The notes: generated from the sequence alone by a model not told the origin. DNA of 64,000 nt from Micrococcus endophyticus (GCF_014205115.1 NZ_JACHMW010000001.1:2418001-2482000); one strand, 5' to 3'. Counted from the first letter of the stretch, positions 53,790-62,141 are shown. Program-made: numbers and translations.

Positions 53790-54188
53790 ATGAGTGGCAT
53801 GCGGATCGGTGAGGTGGCTCGGGCGTCGGGCACGACGAGCAAGACCCTGCGGTACTACGAGGAGGTCGGGCTGCTACCCGCCGCGGACCGCACCCCGGCG
53901 GGCTACCGGGACTACGGCGCCGAGGTGCTCGACCGGCTGGACTTCATCCGCCGGGGGCAAGCGGCCGGGCTGACCCTGGCCCAGATCGGTCAGGTGCTGG
54001 ACATCCGCGACCGGGGGCAGGCCCCCTGCCGGCACGTCACCCACCTGCTCGACACCCGCCTTGATGTGATCGACCGGCAACTCGCCGAGCTCGCGCAGCT
54101 ACGCACCACGATCGCCGACCTGCGCGAGGACGCCGCCGCCGGCGACCCGGCCACGTGCTCCCCCGAGGATGTCTGCCGCTACCTGTGA
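53790..54188 (+). CDS. merR: MerR-family metal-responsive regulator
   Basis: 132 residues from ATG 53790. MerR winged helix MRIGEVARASGTTSKTLRYYEEVGLLPAAD, dimer helix, and metal cysteines GQAPCRHVTHLL, DPATCSPEDVCRYL. The C-terminal Cys spacing (two Cys six apart) differs from classic Tn501 MerR, so Hg specificity is inferred from the divergent merA rather than the motif. Confidence 0.85.
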   Translation: MSGMRIGEVARASGTTSKTLRYYEEVGLLPAADRTPAGYRDYGAEVLDRLDFIRRGQAAGLTLAQIGQVLDIRDRGQAPCRHVTHLLDTRLDVIDRQLAELAQLRTTIADLREDAAAGDPATCSPEDVCRYL

Positions 54189-54372
54189 CACCGAAGTTCA
54201 CGGGCCCGTGGCAGCGCATGGCGGCCCACTCTGTTGCGTTGGGGTGTTAGATCTTTCGCAACGGTTCTGTTGCGCGGGGTGCACCCTATCGCGACGCCTA
54301 TTCCTCCGGCCTGCCGTCGGCCGCTGTCCCGGTGAAGGATCCCCTTACGGGCATGCGATCTGGGCTGACGCC

Positions 54373-54405
54373 TGTGACCGAGTGTTCAGTTCGCGCTGTA
54401 TAGTT
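54373..54405 (+). promoter_or_regulatory. cmtR-cadD promoter with repeated TTCAGT
   Basis: TGACCG and TATAGT are 18 bp apart upstream of ATG 54412. TTCAGT occurs at both the spacer and just before the start. The truncated cmtR at 50438 has a similar GTCAG-n-TATGGT-CAGC layout upstream, so these repeats are candidate CmtR sites. Confidence 0.5.
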
Positions 54406-54411
54406 CAGTCC

Positions 54412-54771
54412 ATGATGACTATTGCTTCGCGTCTCGACGTGATGAACCGCCTGGGTCGTGCACTGGCCGACCCCACTCGATCCCGGATCATCTTGACCCT
54501 GCTCGACCATCCCGCTTACCCGGCGGAACTGGCCCGAGATCTGGACCTGACACGCCCGAACGTGTCCAACCACCTGGCATGCCTGCGCGATTGCGGGATC
54601 GTCGTCTCCGAGCCCGAGGGTCGTCGGACACGATATGAGATCGCCGATTCGCACCTGGCGCAGGCGCTGACGGCACTGGTCGATGCCACCCTGGCAGTGG
54701 ACGAAGACGCCCCGTGCATCGATCCCGCCTGCTCGCTTCCCGGATGCGACGCAGCTGGGGAGGGCGCATGA
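54412..54771 (+). CDS. cmtR: CmtR-type cadmium/lead-sensing repressor
   Basis: 119 residues. ArsR fold MMTIASRLDVMNRLGRALAD, LARDLDLTRPNVSNHLACLR. Cd/Pb ligands of CmtR are present: two Cys in ACLRDC within the recognition helix and a C-terminal Cys in DAPCIDPACSLPGC. Overlaps cadD (ATGA), so it most likely controls that exporter. Confidence 0.9.
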   Translation: MMTIASRLDVMNRLGRALADPTRSRIILTLLDHPAYPAELARDLDLTRPNVSNHLACLRDCGIVVSEPEGRRTRYEIADSHLAQALTALVDATLAVDEDAPCIDPACSLPGCDAAGEGA

Positions 54772-55370
54772 TCCTCACCTCGGTCTTGCAGGCGATGGGC
54801 CTGTTCGCAGCGACCAACATCGACGACATCATCGTGCTCTCCCTCTTCTTCGCGCGAGGGGCAGGCCAGCGCGGCACTGCCGCCCGCATTCTGGCCGGCC
54901 AGTACCTCGGATTCGCCGGCATCCTCGGTGCCGCGGTCCTGGTGACCATTGGCGCCGGAGCATTCCTGCCCTCGGCAGCCATCCCGTACTTCGGTCTCAT
55001 CCCTCTGGGCCTCGGCCTCTGGGCCGCATGGCAGGCCTGGCGCGGAGACGATGACGACGATGACGACGAGGCCAAGGTTGCCGGCAAGAAGGTCGGCGTG
55101 TGGACAGTCGCAGGCGTCACCCTTGCCAACGGCGGCGACAACATCGGCGTCTACACCCCTGTCTTCCTCAGCGTGAAACCTCTCGCAGTAGTCGCCTACT
55201 GCATCGTCTTCCTCGCGCTCGTCGCGGTCCTGGTGGCCCTGGCAAAGTTCGTCGCCACCCGCCCCCCGATCGCCGAAGTGCTCGAACGCTGGGAGCACGT
55301 CCTCTTCCCCATCGTTCTCATCGGCCTCGGCATCGTGATCCTCGTCAGCGGCGGAGCCTTCGGACTCTGA
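54768..55370 (+). CDS. cadD: CadD-family cadmium resistance transporter
   Basis: 200 residues, about five to six helices. Conserved TNIDDIIVLSLFFARG in the first helix pair and GVTLANGGDNIGVYTPVF in the middle; a run of seven Asp (GDDDDDDDEAK) lies in the cytoplasmic loop. Exports or sequesters Cd2+. Translationally coupled to cmtR. Confidence 0.9.
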   Translation: MILTSVLQAMGLFAATNIDDIIVLSLFFARGAGQRGTAARILAGQYLGFAGILGAAVLVTIGAGAFLPSAAIPYFGLIPLGLGLWAAWQAWRGDDDDDDDEAKVAGKKVGVWTVAGVTLANGGDNIGVYTPVFLSVKPLAVVAYCIVFLALVAVLVALAKFVATRPPIAEVLERWEHVLFPIVLIGLGIVILVSGGAFGL

Positions 55371-55699
55371 CGTAGCGGCAGCGATCCAAACGGCCCCGAC
55401 CGGGCGCACCCCTCTCGGTTCAGACCGCGACACCTACCTGCAGCCAGTCCTGCGTGATCGCGGCAACAAGACCGCCTCGGAGCGCTGCAAGAACCCCGCC
55501 ACCAAGCGAACGAAGCCACACCCATTTGCCGAAGAGGGAGCGCTGCTGTTGGTGGACGCCGTGGACGTGGCGGAGCCCGACGAGGAGGAGAGATACTCGT
55601 GTCCGGTCCCCTCCACCCTGCCTGCCTAAAGAAGCCCCGCACCGTCCCGGTGCGGGGCCTTTTCCACTGCATCCGATTATGTGTGCGGCCGGGCAGCTA
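55371..55699. other. Tail region of the cargo, with one terminator
   Basis: No complete gene. A plus frame without a clear start reads RCKNPATKRTKPHPFAEEGA then LLLVDAVDVAEPDEEERYSC and stops at 55627; it may be the tail of a lost gene. The terminator at 55634-55663 follows it. Confidence 0.4.
55634..55663 (+). terminator. Intrinsic terminator after cmtR-cadD
   Basis: GCCCCGCACCG (55634-55644) pairs with CGGTGCGGGGC (55648-55658) around a 3-nt loop, followed by CTTTT. One of the few classic T-tailed terminators in the window. Confidence 0.85.
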
Positions 55700-56250
55700 G
55701 GGCGTGTCTGACAATGTCTTTGCCCAGGCGATGACGGCGTTGAGGACGACGGCCGCGCGGTAGACGATGGCGTGTTTGTCGTACCTGGTGGCGAGTCCAC
55801 GCCACTGCTTGAGGTGGCAGTACTGTCGCTCGATCACGTTGCGGTTCTTATAGTCGATGGCGTCAAGTCCGATCGGGCGCCCGCCGCGCGAACCACGTCG
55901 CCGGCGATGGCCCTTCTGGTCATCAGGTTCGGGGATCACGGCCTTGATGCCGCGGGAACGGAGGTGCCCGCGGATCGCACGGGACGAGTACGCCTTATCG
56001 GCTCGGACCGCGTTCGGCCGGGTGCGCGGTCGGCCCCTGTCGCGACCCACCCGCAGCTGGCCCATCAGAGGCAAGAACATCGGCGAGTCGCCCGCCTGTC
56101 CCGGGGTGATCAGCGTGACCAGCGGGCGCCCCTTGCCGTCGACGAGCTGGTGGATCTTCGTCGATAAGCCGCCTCGGGAGCGGCCAATGCCGTGGTCAGG
56201 CGGCTCTTCCCGCAGATTCTTGTAACTCGATCCAGCCCCCTGTGAGGCGG
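55697..56250 (-). CDS. IS5-family transposase, second half (OrfB)
   Basis: About 180 residues from the frameshift region. DDE_Tnp_1 core GRSRGGLSTKIHQLVDGKGR, VRADKAYSSRAIRGHLR and the Y-x2-R-x3-E-x6-K-like RNVIERQYCHLKQWRGLATR. Made by programmed frameshifting from OrfA; the frame of OrfB begins upstream of the shift so its exact first residue is uncertain. Confidence 0.8.
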
Positions 56251-56638
56251 GTCGTGTTCGTCGCGTGCTGATGCGCGCGAGCGATAGTCGAGTCCACCGA
56301 CAGTGACCAGTCCACCAAACCGGCGGCGTCTGCGGCAGCGGTGAGCTTGGCGAGCACCCGATCCCACGTCCCGTCGCTCGCCATCCGGTAATGCCAGGTC
56401 CACACCGTCTGCCACGGACCGAACACCTCAGGCAGATCACGCCACGCGATGCCCGTCCGATACCGATAGACGATGCCCTCGACCATGGTGCGCGCATCGG
56501 AGAACTTCCGACCCGGCCTGCCCGTCGGGCGCGGCAACATCTCCTCGATCAACGACCACTGAACATCCGAGAGCACCTGAAAACGCGACACGCAATCACC
56601 CTCTCAGCCCTCGCCCCCAACCTTTGTCAGACGCGCCC
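55700..56638 (-). mobile_element. IS5-family (IS427-type) insertion sequence
   Basis: 939 bp with ends GGGCGTGTCTGACAA and inverse of GGGCGCGTCTGACAA, flanked by TA. Two overlapping minus-strand frames give a frameshifted DDE transposase. It forms the right arm of the composite transposon. The stop of orfB is completed by the flanking TA. Confidence 0.9.
56196..56591 (-). CDS. IS5-family transposase, first half (OrfA)
   Basis: 131 residues: MSRFQVLSDVQWSLIEEMLP, DARTMVEGIVYRYRTGIAWR and DLPEVFGPWQTVWTWHYRMA (DUF4096/insertion-element leader), with the first catalytic Asp in SVDSTIARAHQHATN. It overlaps OrfB by about 50 bp. Confidence 0.88.
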   Translation of the reverse strand: MSRFQVLSDVQWSLIEEMLPRPTGRPGRKFSDARTMVEGIVYRYRTGIAWRDLPEVFGPWQTVWTWHYRMASDGTWDRVLAKLTAAADAAGLVDWSLSVDSTIARAHQHATNTTRLTGGWIELQESAGRAA

Positions 56639-57088
56639 TAGGCCGTACCGCTGGAACCTGTGGTGTTCCAGCACGCGGCGGGAGGCGTGGTTGTGGGGGA
56701 GGATCTCGGCCTGCACGCGGTGCAGGCCGAGCTCGTCGAAGGCGATCTGCAGGGCCTGCCCGACGGCGGCGGTCGCCACGCCGCGGCCGGTCGCCTCGCG
56801 GGCGATCCAGTAGCCGATCGAGCAGAACTGGCCGGCCCCGCGGACCACGCTGGCGAGGGTGAGACGGCCGAGCAGGTGCCCGGCGTCGTCAGTGATGACG
56901 AAGGCGTAGGAGCGGCCGGCGGCCCGGTCACGGTCTGCCTGTTCGAGGGCCTCGCGCTGGCCGGCTTCGGTGAACCAACGGGCCTGGCGTTCCGGCTCCC
57001 ACGGGGCCAGATGCTCGCGTTGGCTCCGTGCCAGGGCGGCGAGGGCAGGGGCGTCTGCGGGAACGGTGGGACGCAGGCGGAAGGGCAT
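56639..57088 (-). pseudogene. 5' part of the GNAT gene split by the composite transposon
   Basis: From ATG 57088: MPFRLRPTVPADAPALAALA, SIGYWIAREATGRGVATAAV (acetyl-CoA loop, RGVAT) and ASRRVLEHHRFQRYGL. It stops at the TA next to the IS5 end. Joined to 50158-50243 it gives a normal RimJ/RimL-type GNAT of about 178 residues. As it stands it lacks the last beta strand and is probably inactive. Confidence 0.9.
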
Positions 57089-57328
57089 GAATCGAGGGTA
57101 GCGACCGTGATCCCGTGCGCTGGTCAAGCGAGGGGCAGGAGGAGCCGGTGTCAACCCTTCAGACCCTGATCGACGTATGAATCAAATTGGCGCGCTTCTG
57201 AAATCTTCGTTGCATCTCGACAGAGGAGTCCGCCGCCGCCTGATCGGGGCGGGGCTCGCGTCTGGGGCCCTTCGACGCCATCGCCGTCGTCCGGGTACGC
57301 ACCCGCCCCCGCTTGCCGCTATCCTCTC

Positions 57329-57343
57329 CTGAACGGTGTTCAG
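57329..57343 (+). promoter_or_regulatory. BioQ-type operator upstream of bioY
   Basis: CTGAACGGTGTTCAG is a perfect 6-3-6 palindrome and fits the TGAAC-N3-GTTCA pattern of actinobacterial BioQ biotin repressors. It lies 85 bp before bioY in an otherwise gene-free stretch from 57089. Confidence 0.7.
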
Positions 57344-57427
57344 TGATCGCCTGCGCTCCCGCAGGCGTCCCCCTGGACGTCCGACCGCCCGACGACCATC
57401 ACCCGCACGTCCCCGCCAGGAGCCCCC

Positions 57428-58063
57428 ATGCCCACGTCCGACACCCTCGCCTCCGGGCGCCCCGCGCACCGCACCGACGACCGCCGGCCCCGCCGGTCCT
57501 CCGCCGGCTCCGGCCTCGCCCGCGTCGCCGTCTTCGCGGCGCTCATGGCGGTGCTGGGCCTCGTTCCGCCGGTGCCGGTGGCGGGCATCCCCGCCCCGAT
57601 CGTGCTGCAGAACCTCGCGGTCACCCTGGCCGGCGTGATCCTCGGTCCGTGGCGCGGGGCCGCCGCCATGCTCCTCTTCAACGCGCTCGTGGCCCTCGGT
57701 CTGCCCCTGCTCACGGGCGGCCGCGGCGGGCTGGGCGTGTTCGTCGGCCCGTCGTCGGGCTTCATCCTCGGCTACGTGGTCGCCGCGGCCGCGGTGGGCC
57801 TCGTGTTCTGGGCCCTGACCGGCCGCGCCCGCCCGGGCCTGCGCCCCGGACGCGTCCTGGCGGCCGCCCTCGTGGCGGGCCTGGTGGGCATGGTGGTGCT
57901 GTACGCGGCCGGCGCGGTGGGCTTCATCGTCGCCGCCCACATGGAGCCCGGCGCCGCGGTCCTCGCGATGGGCGCGTTCGTCCCCGGGGACACCGTCAAG
58001 GTCGTCCTGGCCGCGCTCCTGGTCACCGGCCTGTGGAAGGCCTACCCGCGGGCGTTCCGCTGA
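57428..58063 (+). CDS. bioY: Biotin transporter BioY
   Basis: 211 residues from ATG 57428 (AGGAG upstream). Six helices typical of the S component: VFAALMAVLGLVPPVPVAGI, PIVLQNLAVTLAGVILGPWR, GGRGGLGVFVGPSSGFILGY (the G-rich BioY motif) and GAFVPGDTVKVVLAALL. An N-terminal basic tail precedes the membrane part. Captures biotin; works with BioM and BioN downstream. Confidence 0.92.
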   Translation: MPTSDTLASGRPAHRTDDRRPRRSSAGSGLARVAVFAALMAVLGLVPPVPVAGIPAPIVLQNLAVTLAGVILGPWRGAAAMLLFNALVALGLPLLTGGRGGLGVFVGPSSGFILGYVVAAAAVGLVFWALTGRARPGLRPGRVLAAALVAGLVGMVVLYAAGAVGFIVAAHMEPGAAVLAMGAFVPGDTVKVVLAALLVTGLWKAYPRAFR

Positions 58064-58067
58064 TCCC

Positions 58068-59432
58068 GTGACCCTCGCCCACCCCGCCTCCCGGCCCATG
58101 CCCGCCACCTCACCCGCGACCACCGGCGCCACCCCGCCCGACCCGGCCGCCCGCCTCGTGCCCCTCCGGGACGCCGACCACGCGGCGGTCCTGGCCGAGG
58201 CGGTGCGCGTCCGCGCGTCCGGCGGGATCCCCGTGGTCGGCGACGAGCGCTGGCCGGCGGCGCTGATGGCCGCGCAGGTCGAGCACGCGGCCGCCACTCT
58301 GCGGGACCTCGCGGCGCGGGATCCGCGGGCGGCCGCGGAGATCGCGTGGGCCGCGTTCACGTCCGGCTCCACGTCCCGCCCGCGCGTCGTGCTGCGCACC
58401 GAGGCGTCCTGGCGCGCGGGGCACCGCGTCGCCGCCGACTGGCTGGGGCTGAGCCCGGGGGAGGAGCTGCTCGTGGCCGTGCATCCGGTCTCCTCGATGG
58501 CGGTGCACGCCGCCTCGCTGTGCGGCGCCCTGGGCGCGCGGCTCCGGGTCACCGCCCGCGCCCGGCTGAGCGCCGCCGACCTCGCCGGGCCGGCCGTCCT
58601 CGACGCGACGCCGTCGCAGCTCGTCGACGCCCTCGACCTGCTCGACGACGGCGCCCCCTCCACCCTGCGCGTCGCCCTGATCGGCGGGGACCGGCTGCCC
58701 GCGGGCGCCCGGGACCGGGCCGCCGCCCACGGGATCCGGGTGGCCCACTTCTACGGGTCCGCGGAGGCCAGCTTCGTGGCCGTGGACCTCGACGGCGCCG
58801 GCCTGCGTCCCCTGCCCGACGTACGGCTGCGCATCGCGGACGGAGCGGACGACGCCGGCCCGGCGGGCCCGAACACGCCGGACCCGAACACGCCGCGGGC
58901 CCGCACCGGTCTGCTCGAGCTGCGGTCGGACCAGCTCGCCGCCCCGGACGACTCCCGCCTCTCCTCGGGGGCGCCCCGCTGGCGCGAGGACGGCTGGCTC
59001 ACCACCGGCGACCGAGCCACGTGGGACCCGGACGCGGGGGTGCTCGAGGTCCACGGCCGGGCGGACGACGTGATCCTCACCGCCGGCGCCACCGCCGCCG
59101 CGGCAGACGTCGAGGCCGAGCTGGCCGCGGCCCGGGACGGGTCCGGCCGCCCCGTCGCCTCCGGCGTGCTGGTGGTCGGCGTCCCCGACCGGCGGCTGGG
59201 CGAGCGGGTGTGCGCCGTCGTCGAGCCGGCCCGGGGACAGGATCCCGAGGCCGCGCTGCAGATGCTGAAGACCGCCGCCCGCGCCGGGCTGTCCCCGGCC
59301 GCCCGGCCGCGCCGCTGGGTGCTCGTGGACCGGCTCGAGCGCACCGGCAGCGGGAAGATCCGCCGCGTGCTCCCCGACGCCGCGCTCCCCGCGGCGACCC
59401 GGCACGCAGCCGGACGGCAGGGCCACGCATGA
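58068..59432 (+). CDS. AMP-binding acyl-CoA ligase of the biotin operon
   Basis: 454 residues from GTG 58068, 4 bp after bioY. ANL-family: P-loop AWAAFTSGSTSRPRVVL (the usual Lys is Arg), FYGSAEASFVAVDLD, TTGDRATWDPDAGVLEVHGR and the C-terminal catalytic-lysine region RTGSGKIRRVL. Shorter than typical ligases. Equivalent in place to YhfT of the BirA-regulated Bacillus yhfUTS operon. A pimelate or fatty acid is a possible substrate; unproven. Confidence 0.82.
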   Translation: MTLAHPASRPMPATSPATTGATPPDPAARLVPLRDADHAAVLAEAVRVRASGGIPVVGDERWPAALMAAQVEHAAATLRDLAARDPRAAAEIAWAAFTSGSTSRPRVVLRTEASWRAGHRVAADWLGLSPGEELLVAVHPVSSMAVHAASLCGALGARLRVTARARLSAADLAGPAVLDATPSQLVDALDLLDDGAPSTLRVALIGGDRLPAGARDRAAAHGIRVAHFYGSAEASFVAVDLDGAGLRPLPDVRLRIADGADDAGPAGPNTPDPNTPRARTGLLELRSDQLAAPDDSRLSSGAPRWREDGWLTTGDRATWDPDAGVLEVHGRADDVILTAGATAAAADVEAELAAARDGSGRPVASGVLVVGVPDRRLGERVCAVVEPARGQDPEAALQMLKTAARAGLSPAARPRRWVLVDRLERTGSGKIRRVLPDAALPAATRHAAGRQGHA

Positions 59433-60592
59433 GCGGGCCGCAGCGGCACCCGGAGTCGGCCTGGATCACGGCGGTCGCGCGCACCCCGATCACGGGCCGC
59501 TCCCGCGCTCAGGGCCGGATCGGCGCGGGGGAGCTCGCCGCGGGCCCGGTGGCCGCGGTCGCCGCCGGGACGCGGCCGGCCGCCGTCGTGCTCGGCAACT
59601 GCGCGGGCCCCGGCGGCAACCTCGGACGGATCGCCGCCCTCGGCGCGGGGCTGGGGGTGCAGACCCCCGGCTGGACGGTCGACGCCCAGTGCGGCGCGGG
59701 CCTGCTCGCCGTGGCCCAGGCGGCCCGCCACGCCGTGGACACCGTTCGGCCGGCCGTGGGCGGGGGCGTCGAGTCGCCGAGCACCGCCCCCGAACGCTCG
59801 CTCGACGGCGTGCCCTACGCGCAGGCGCCCATGGTCCCGGCCGGCTGGGACGACCCCGGCATGACCGCCGCCGCGGACGCCCTCGCCGCCGCCCGCGGCA
59901 TCTCCCGCGCCCGCCAGGAGCGGCTCGCGCTGCGCTCCCATGCGCTCGCCCGCGTCGGCGCGCTGCTCCTCCTCGGCGACGACGGCCCCCGCGCCCTGGC
60001 GCCCTCCGCGCTCTCCCGATTCCCCGCGGTCACCCCCGGCGCGGACCCCGCCACGGCGGTCACCGGGGCGACGGCGGCCCGCATCGCCGACGGCGCCGCC
60101 GCCGTGCTGCTGGTCCCCGGATCCGCGGCCGCGGCGGCGACGGTCGCGCCGGCCGGCCCGCCCGGGGACGCCGCGGCCCTCCGGCCCTGCCGCGTGGTGG
60201 CCTCCGCCCTCACCGGCGGGGACCCGGCGCTGCCCGGGATCGGACCGGTGGCGGCGGTCCGCGAGGTGCTGGACGCCGCGGGCATCGCGCTGGCGGAGGT
60301 GGCCGTCGTCGAGGTGGTGGAGGCGTACTCGGCGCAGGTCTGGGCCGTGCTGGACGAGCTCGGCCTGAGCGCCGAGGCCGGTGCCGCCCGAGCCGACGAC
60401 TGGGGAGTGGACCCGCGCGTCAACGCCGAGGGCGGGGCGCTCGCGTTCGGCCACCCGTGGGGCGCCTCGGGCGCCGTCGCGGCGACGCACGCGGTGCGGC
60501 GCCTGCAGTCCTGCCCGCCGGGGTCGAGCGCCCTGGTGGCCTGCGCCGTGGGCGGCGGCATGGGCGTGGCGCTCGTGCTGGAGGTGGCCTGA
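59429..60592 (+). CDS. Thiolase-family protein of the biotin operon
   Basis: 387 residues from ATG 59429, overlapping the ligase stop. Acylated cysteine in TVDAQCGAGLLAVAQAA (Cys88), NAEGGALAFGHPWGASGA and the second Cys in VACAVGGGMGVAL, so catalytic residues look intact. YhfS-like position after BioY and the ligase. It may shorten or extend acyl-CoA; its role in biotin supply is inferred. Confidence 0.85.
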   Translation: MSGPQRHPESAWITAVARTPITGRSRAQGRIGAGELAAGPVAAVAAGTRPAAVVLGNCAGPGGNLGRIAALGAGLGVQTPGWTVDAQCGAGLLAVAQAARHAVDTVRPAVGGGVESPSTAPERSLDGVPYAQAPMVPAGWDDPGMTAAADALAAARGISRARQERLALRSHALARVGALLLLGDDGPRALAPSALSRFPAVTPGADPATAVTGATAARIADGAAAVLLVPGSAAAAATVAPAGPPGDAAALRPCRVVASALTGGDPALPGIGPVAAVREVLDAAGIALAEVAVVEVVEAYSAQVWAVLDELGLSAEAGAARADDWGVDPRVNAEGGALAFGHPWGASGAVAATHAVRRLQSCPPGSSALVACAVGGGMGVALVLEVA

Positions 60593-60596
60593 GATC

Positions 60597-61418
60597 ATGC
60601 GAGGCATGACGGAGCAGACGACGGGCGTGAGGCTGCGCGGGGCGCGCGTGGAGGCGGACGGGCCCGAGGGCGTCGTCGCCCTGCTGCAGGACGTGGACCT
60701 GGACCTCACCGCGCCGCGCGTCGCCGTGGTGGGGGAGAACGGCTCGGGCAAGTCCACGCTGGCGCGCGCCGTGGCGGGGCTGGTGGACGTCGTCGCCGGC
60801 GAGGTCACGGTGCACGGCGTGGACGCGGTGCGGGACGTGAAGGCGCTGCGCCGCGTCGTCGGGATGGTGTTCGCCAACCCGGCCGCGCAGGCCATCATGC
60901 CCACGGTCCGCGAGGACGTGGAGCTCACCGTGAAGTCGCTCCGGGACGACGACGGCCGGCGGCTCTCGAAGGTCGACGTCGCCGCGCGCGTGGCCGCGGC
61001 GCTCGCCGAGCACCGGCTCACCGAGCTCGCCGAGCGGCCCTGCCTCGCCCTGTCCAGCGGGCAGGCCCAGCGCCTGGCGATGTGCTCCGTGATGGCCGGG
61101 CGCCCGCGGCTGGTGATCGCCGACGAGCCCACCTCCCTGCTGGACGGGCGGCACCGGCGCATCATCGCGGACCGGCTGCTCGCCGCCGACGGGTTCCAGC
61201 TGCTGCTCGTCACCCACGACCTCGAGCTCGCCCGCGCCTGCGACGACGCCGTGTGGGTGCACGAGGGCCGCGTGCGGGCGGTCGGGCCGGCCAGCGAGGT
61301 CGTGGACGCCTACGCGGCGTTCCTGGACGAGGCCGTGGCGGCGGAGTCGGCCGTGCCGGCAGCGGGCGATCCGGCCGCGGGGAATCCGGCCGGGGCGTCG
61401 GCCGAGGCGCGACCGTGA
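60597..61418 (+). CDS. bioM: Biotin ECF transporter ATPase BioM
   Basis: 273 residues from ATG 60597; ATG 60606 is also possible. Walker A VVGENGSGKSTLARAVAG, signature LALSSGQAQRLAMCSVMAG, Walker B LVIADEPTSLLDG, H-loop LLVTHDLELARACD. Energises biotin uptake by BioY. Tail of ~30 residues is Ala/Pro-rich. Overlaps bioN. Confidence 0.9.
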   Translation: MRGMTEQTTGVRLRGARVEADGPEGVVALLQDVDLDLTAPRVAVVGENGSGKSTLARAVAGLVDVVAGEVTVHGVDAVRDVKALRRVVGMVFANPAAQAIMPTVREDVELTVKSLRDDDGRRLSKVDVAARVAAALAEHRLTELAERPCLALSSGQAQRLAMCSVMAGRPRLVIADEPTSLLDGRHRRIIADRLLAADGFQLLLVTHDLELARACDDAVWVHEGRVRAVGPASEVVDAYAAFLDEAVAAESAVPAAGDPAAGNPAGASAEARP

Positions 61419-62050
61419 TCTCCCTGTACGTCCCCGGCGACTCGCCCCTGCACCGCGCCCCCGCCGGCCTGAAGCTGGCCCTGTTCGCGGCGTGGGCGCT
61501 CGCGGTGACGCTGGCGCCGCCGACCCCGTGGACCGCGGGGGCCGCCGTCGGGATGGCGCTGGCCGCGTACCTGACGGGCTTCGGGCCGCGGCGCGGGGCG
61601 GCGATGCTCGGCCGCGACCTGCGCGCCCTCTGGGTGTTCTACGCGTTCCTGTTCGCCGCGCAGTGGCTGTTCGCGGACCTCACGGCGGCCGCGCTCATGG
61701 TGGGCCGCGTGCTCGGGCTCGTGCTGGCCGCGCAGGTGCTGACGCGGACCACGCGGATCGCCGAGCTGGTGGGCGTGGCCGAGGCGGTGCTGTCGCCCGT
61801 GGAACGGATCCCGTGGCTGGGGCCTCGGCTCGCCCGGGCGGGGCTGCGGCCGGAGCGCGTCGGCCTGGCCATGGGCCTGGTGCTCGCCTCGATCGGGCAC
61901 CTGCGCTCCGTGGCCGAGCAGGTGCGGCAGGCCCAGGCCAGCCGTGGCGTGCGCATGGCGCCCTGGGCGTGGGTGCTGCCGCTGCTCGTGCTCTCGGTGA
62001 AGCACGCGGACGATGTCGGCGACGCGCTCGCCGCCCGCGGCATCGAGTAG
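61415..62050 (+). CDS. bioN: Biotin ECF transporter T component BioN
   Basis: 211 residues from GTG 61415. About five helices (LKLALFAAWALAVTLAPPTP, ALWVFYAFLFAAQWLFADLT) and the coupling-helix segments QVLTRTTRIAELVGVAEAVL and QASRGVRMAPWAWVLPLLV (an Ala-x-x-Arg-Gly motif as in EcfT). Links BioY to BioM. Confidence 0.9.
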   Translation: MISLYVPGDSPLHRAPAGLKLALFAAWALAVTLAPPTPWTAGAAVGMALAAYLTGFGPRRGAAMLGRDLRALWVFYAFLFAAQWLFADLTAAALMVGRVLGLVLAAQVLTRTTRIAELVGVAEAVLSPVERIPWLGPRLARAGLRPERVGLAMGLVLASIGHLRSVAEQVRQAQASRGVRMAPWAWVLPLLVLSVKHADDVGDALAARGIE

Positions 62051-62084
62051 GCGCGGGTGCAGACCCTCCGCCCGCAGGCACGCC

Positions 62085-62141
62085 GTTGCGCTCACGACTC
62101 GCCGCGTGCAGGAATCCCGCACGGCGAGTCGTGAGCGCAAC
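62085..62141. repeat. 57-bp palindrome, family A copy 1
   Basis: Left arm GTTGCGCTCACGACTCGCCG and its perfect inverse at 62122-62141, with inner arms GTGC/GCAC and loop AGGAATCCC. It lies 34 bp after bioN. Near-identical copy at 63811-63867. Confidence 0.88.

Larger units (their letters stand above)
50244..56638. mobile_element. 6.4-kb IS5-bounded composite transposon with Zn, Hg and Cd genes
   Basis: Left boundary is the outer end of a 63-bp miniature element, GGGCGTGTCTGATAAT; right boundary is the outer end of a full IS5-family copy (inverse of GGGCGCGTCTGACAAA). TA flanks both outer ends. Removing the element plus one TA rejoins a GNAT reading frame exactly (...QRYG-LAPQYLR...). Cargo: truncated cmtR, smtB-like gene, czcD, a 46-residue membrane protein, merA, merR, cmtR, cadD. 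Confidence 0.88.

Noticed and set aside
54220-54300. IS6-like end resembling CTGTTGCG repeats
   Set aside because: Only partial similarity, with no transposase and no second end.
57177-57332. 51-codon frame from ATG before bioY
   Set aside because: Arg-rich with no ribosome binding site, and its end runs into the BioQ-like operator; probably noncoding leader.
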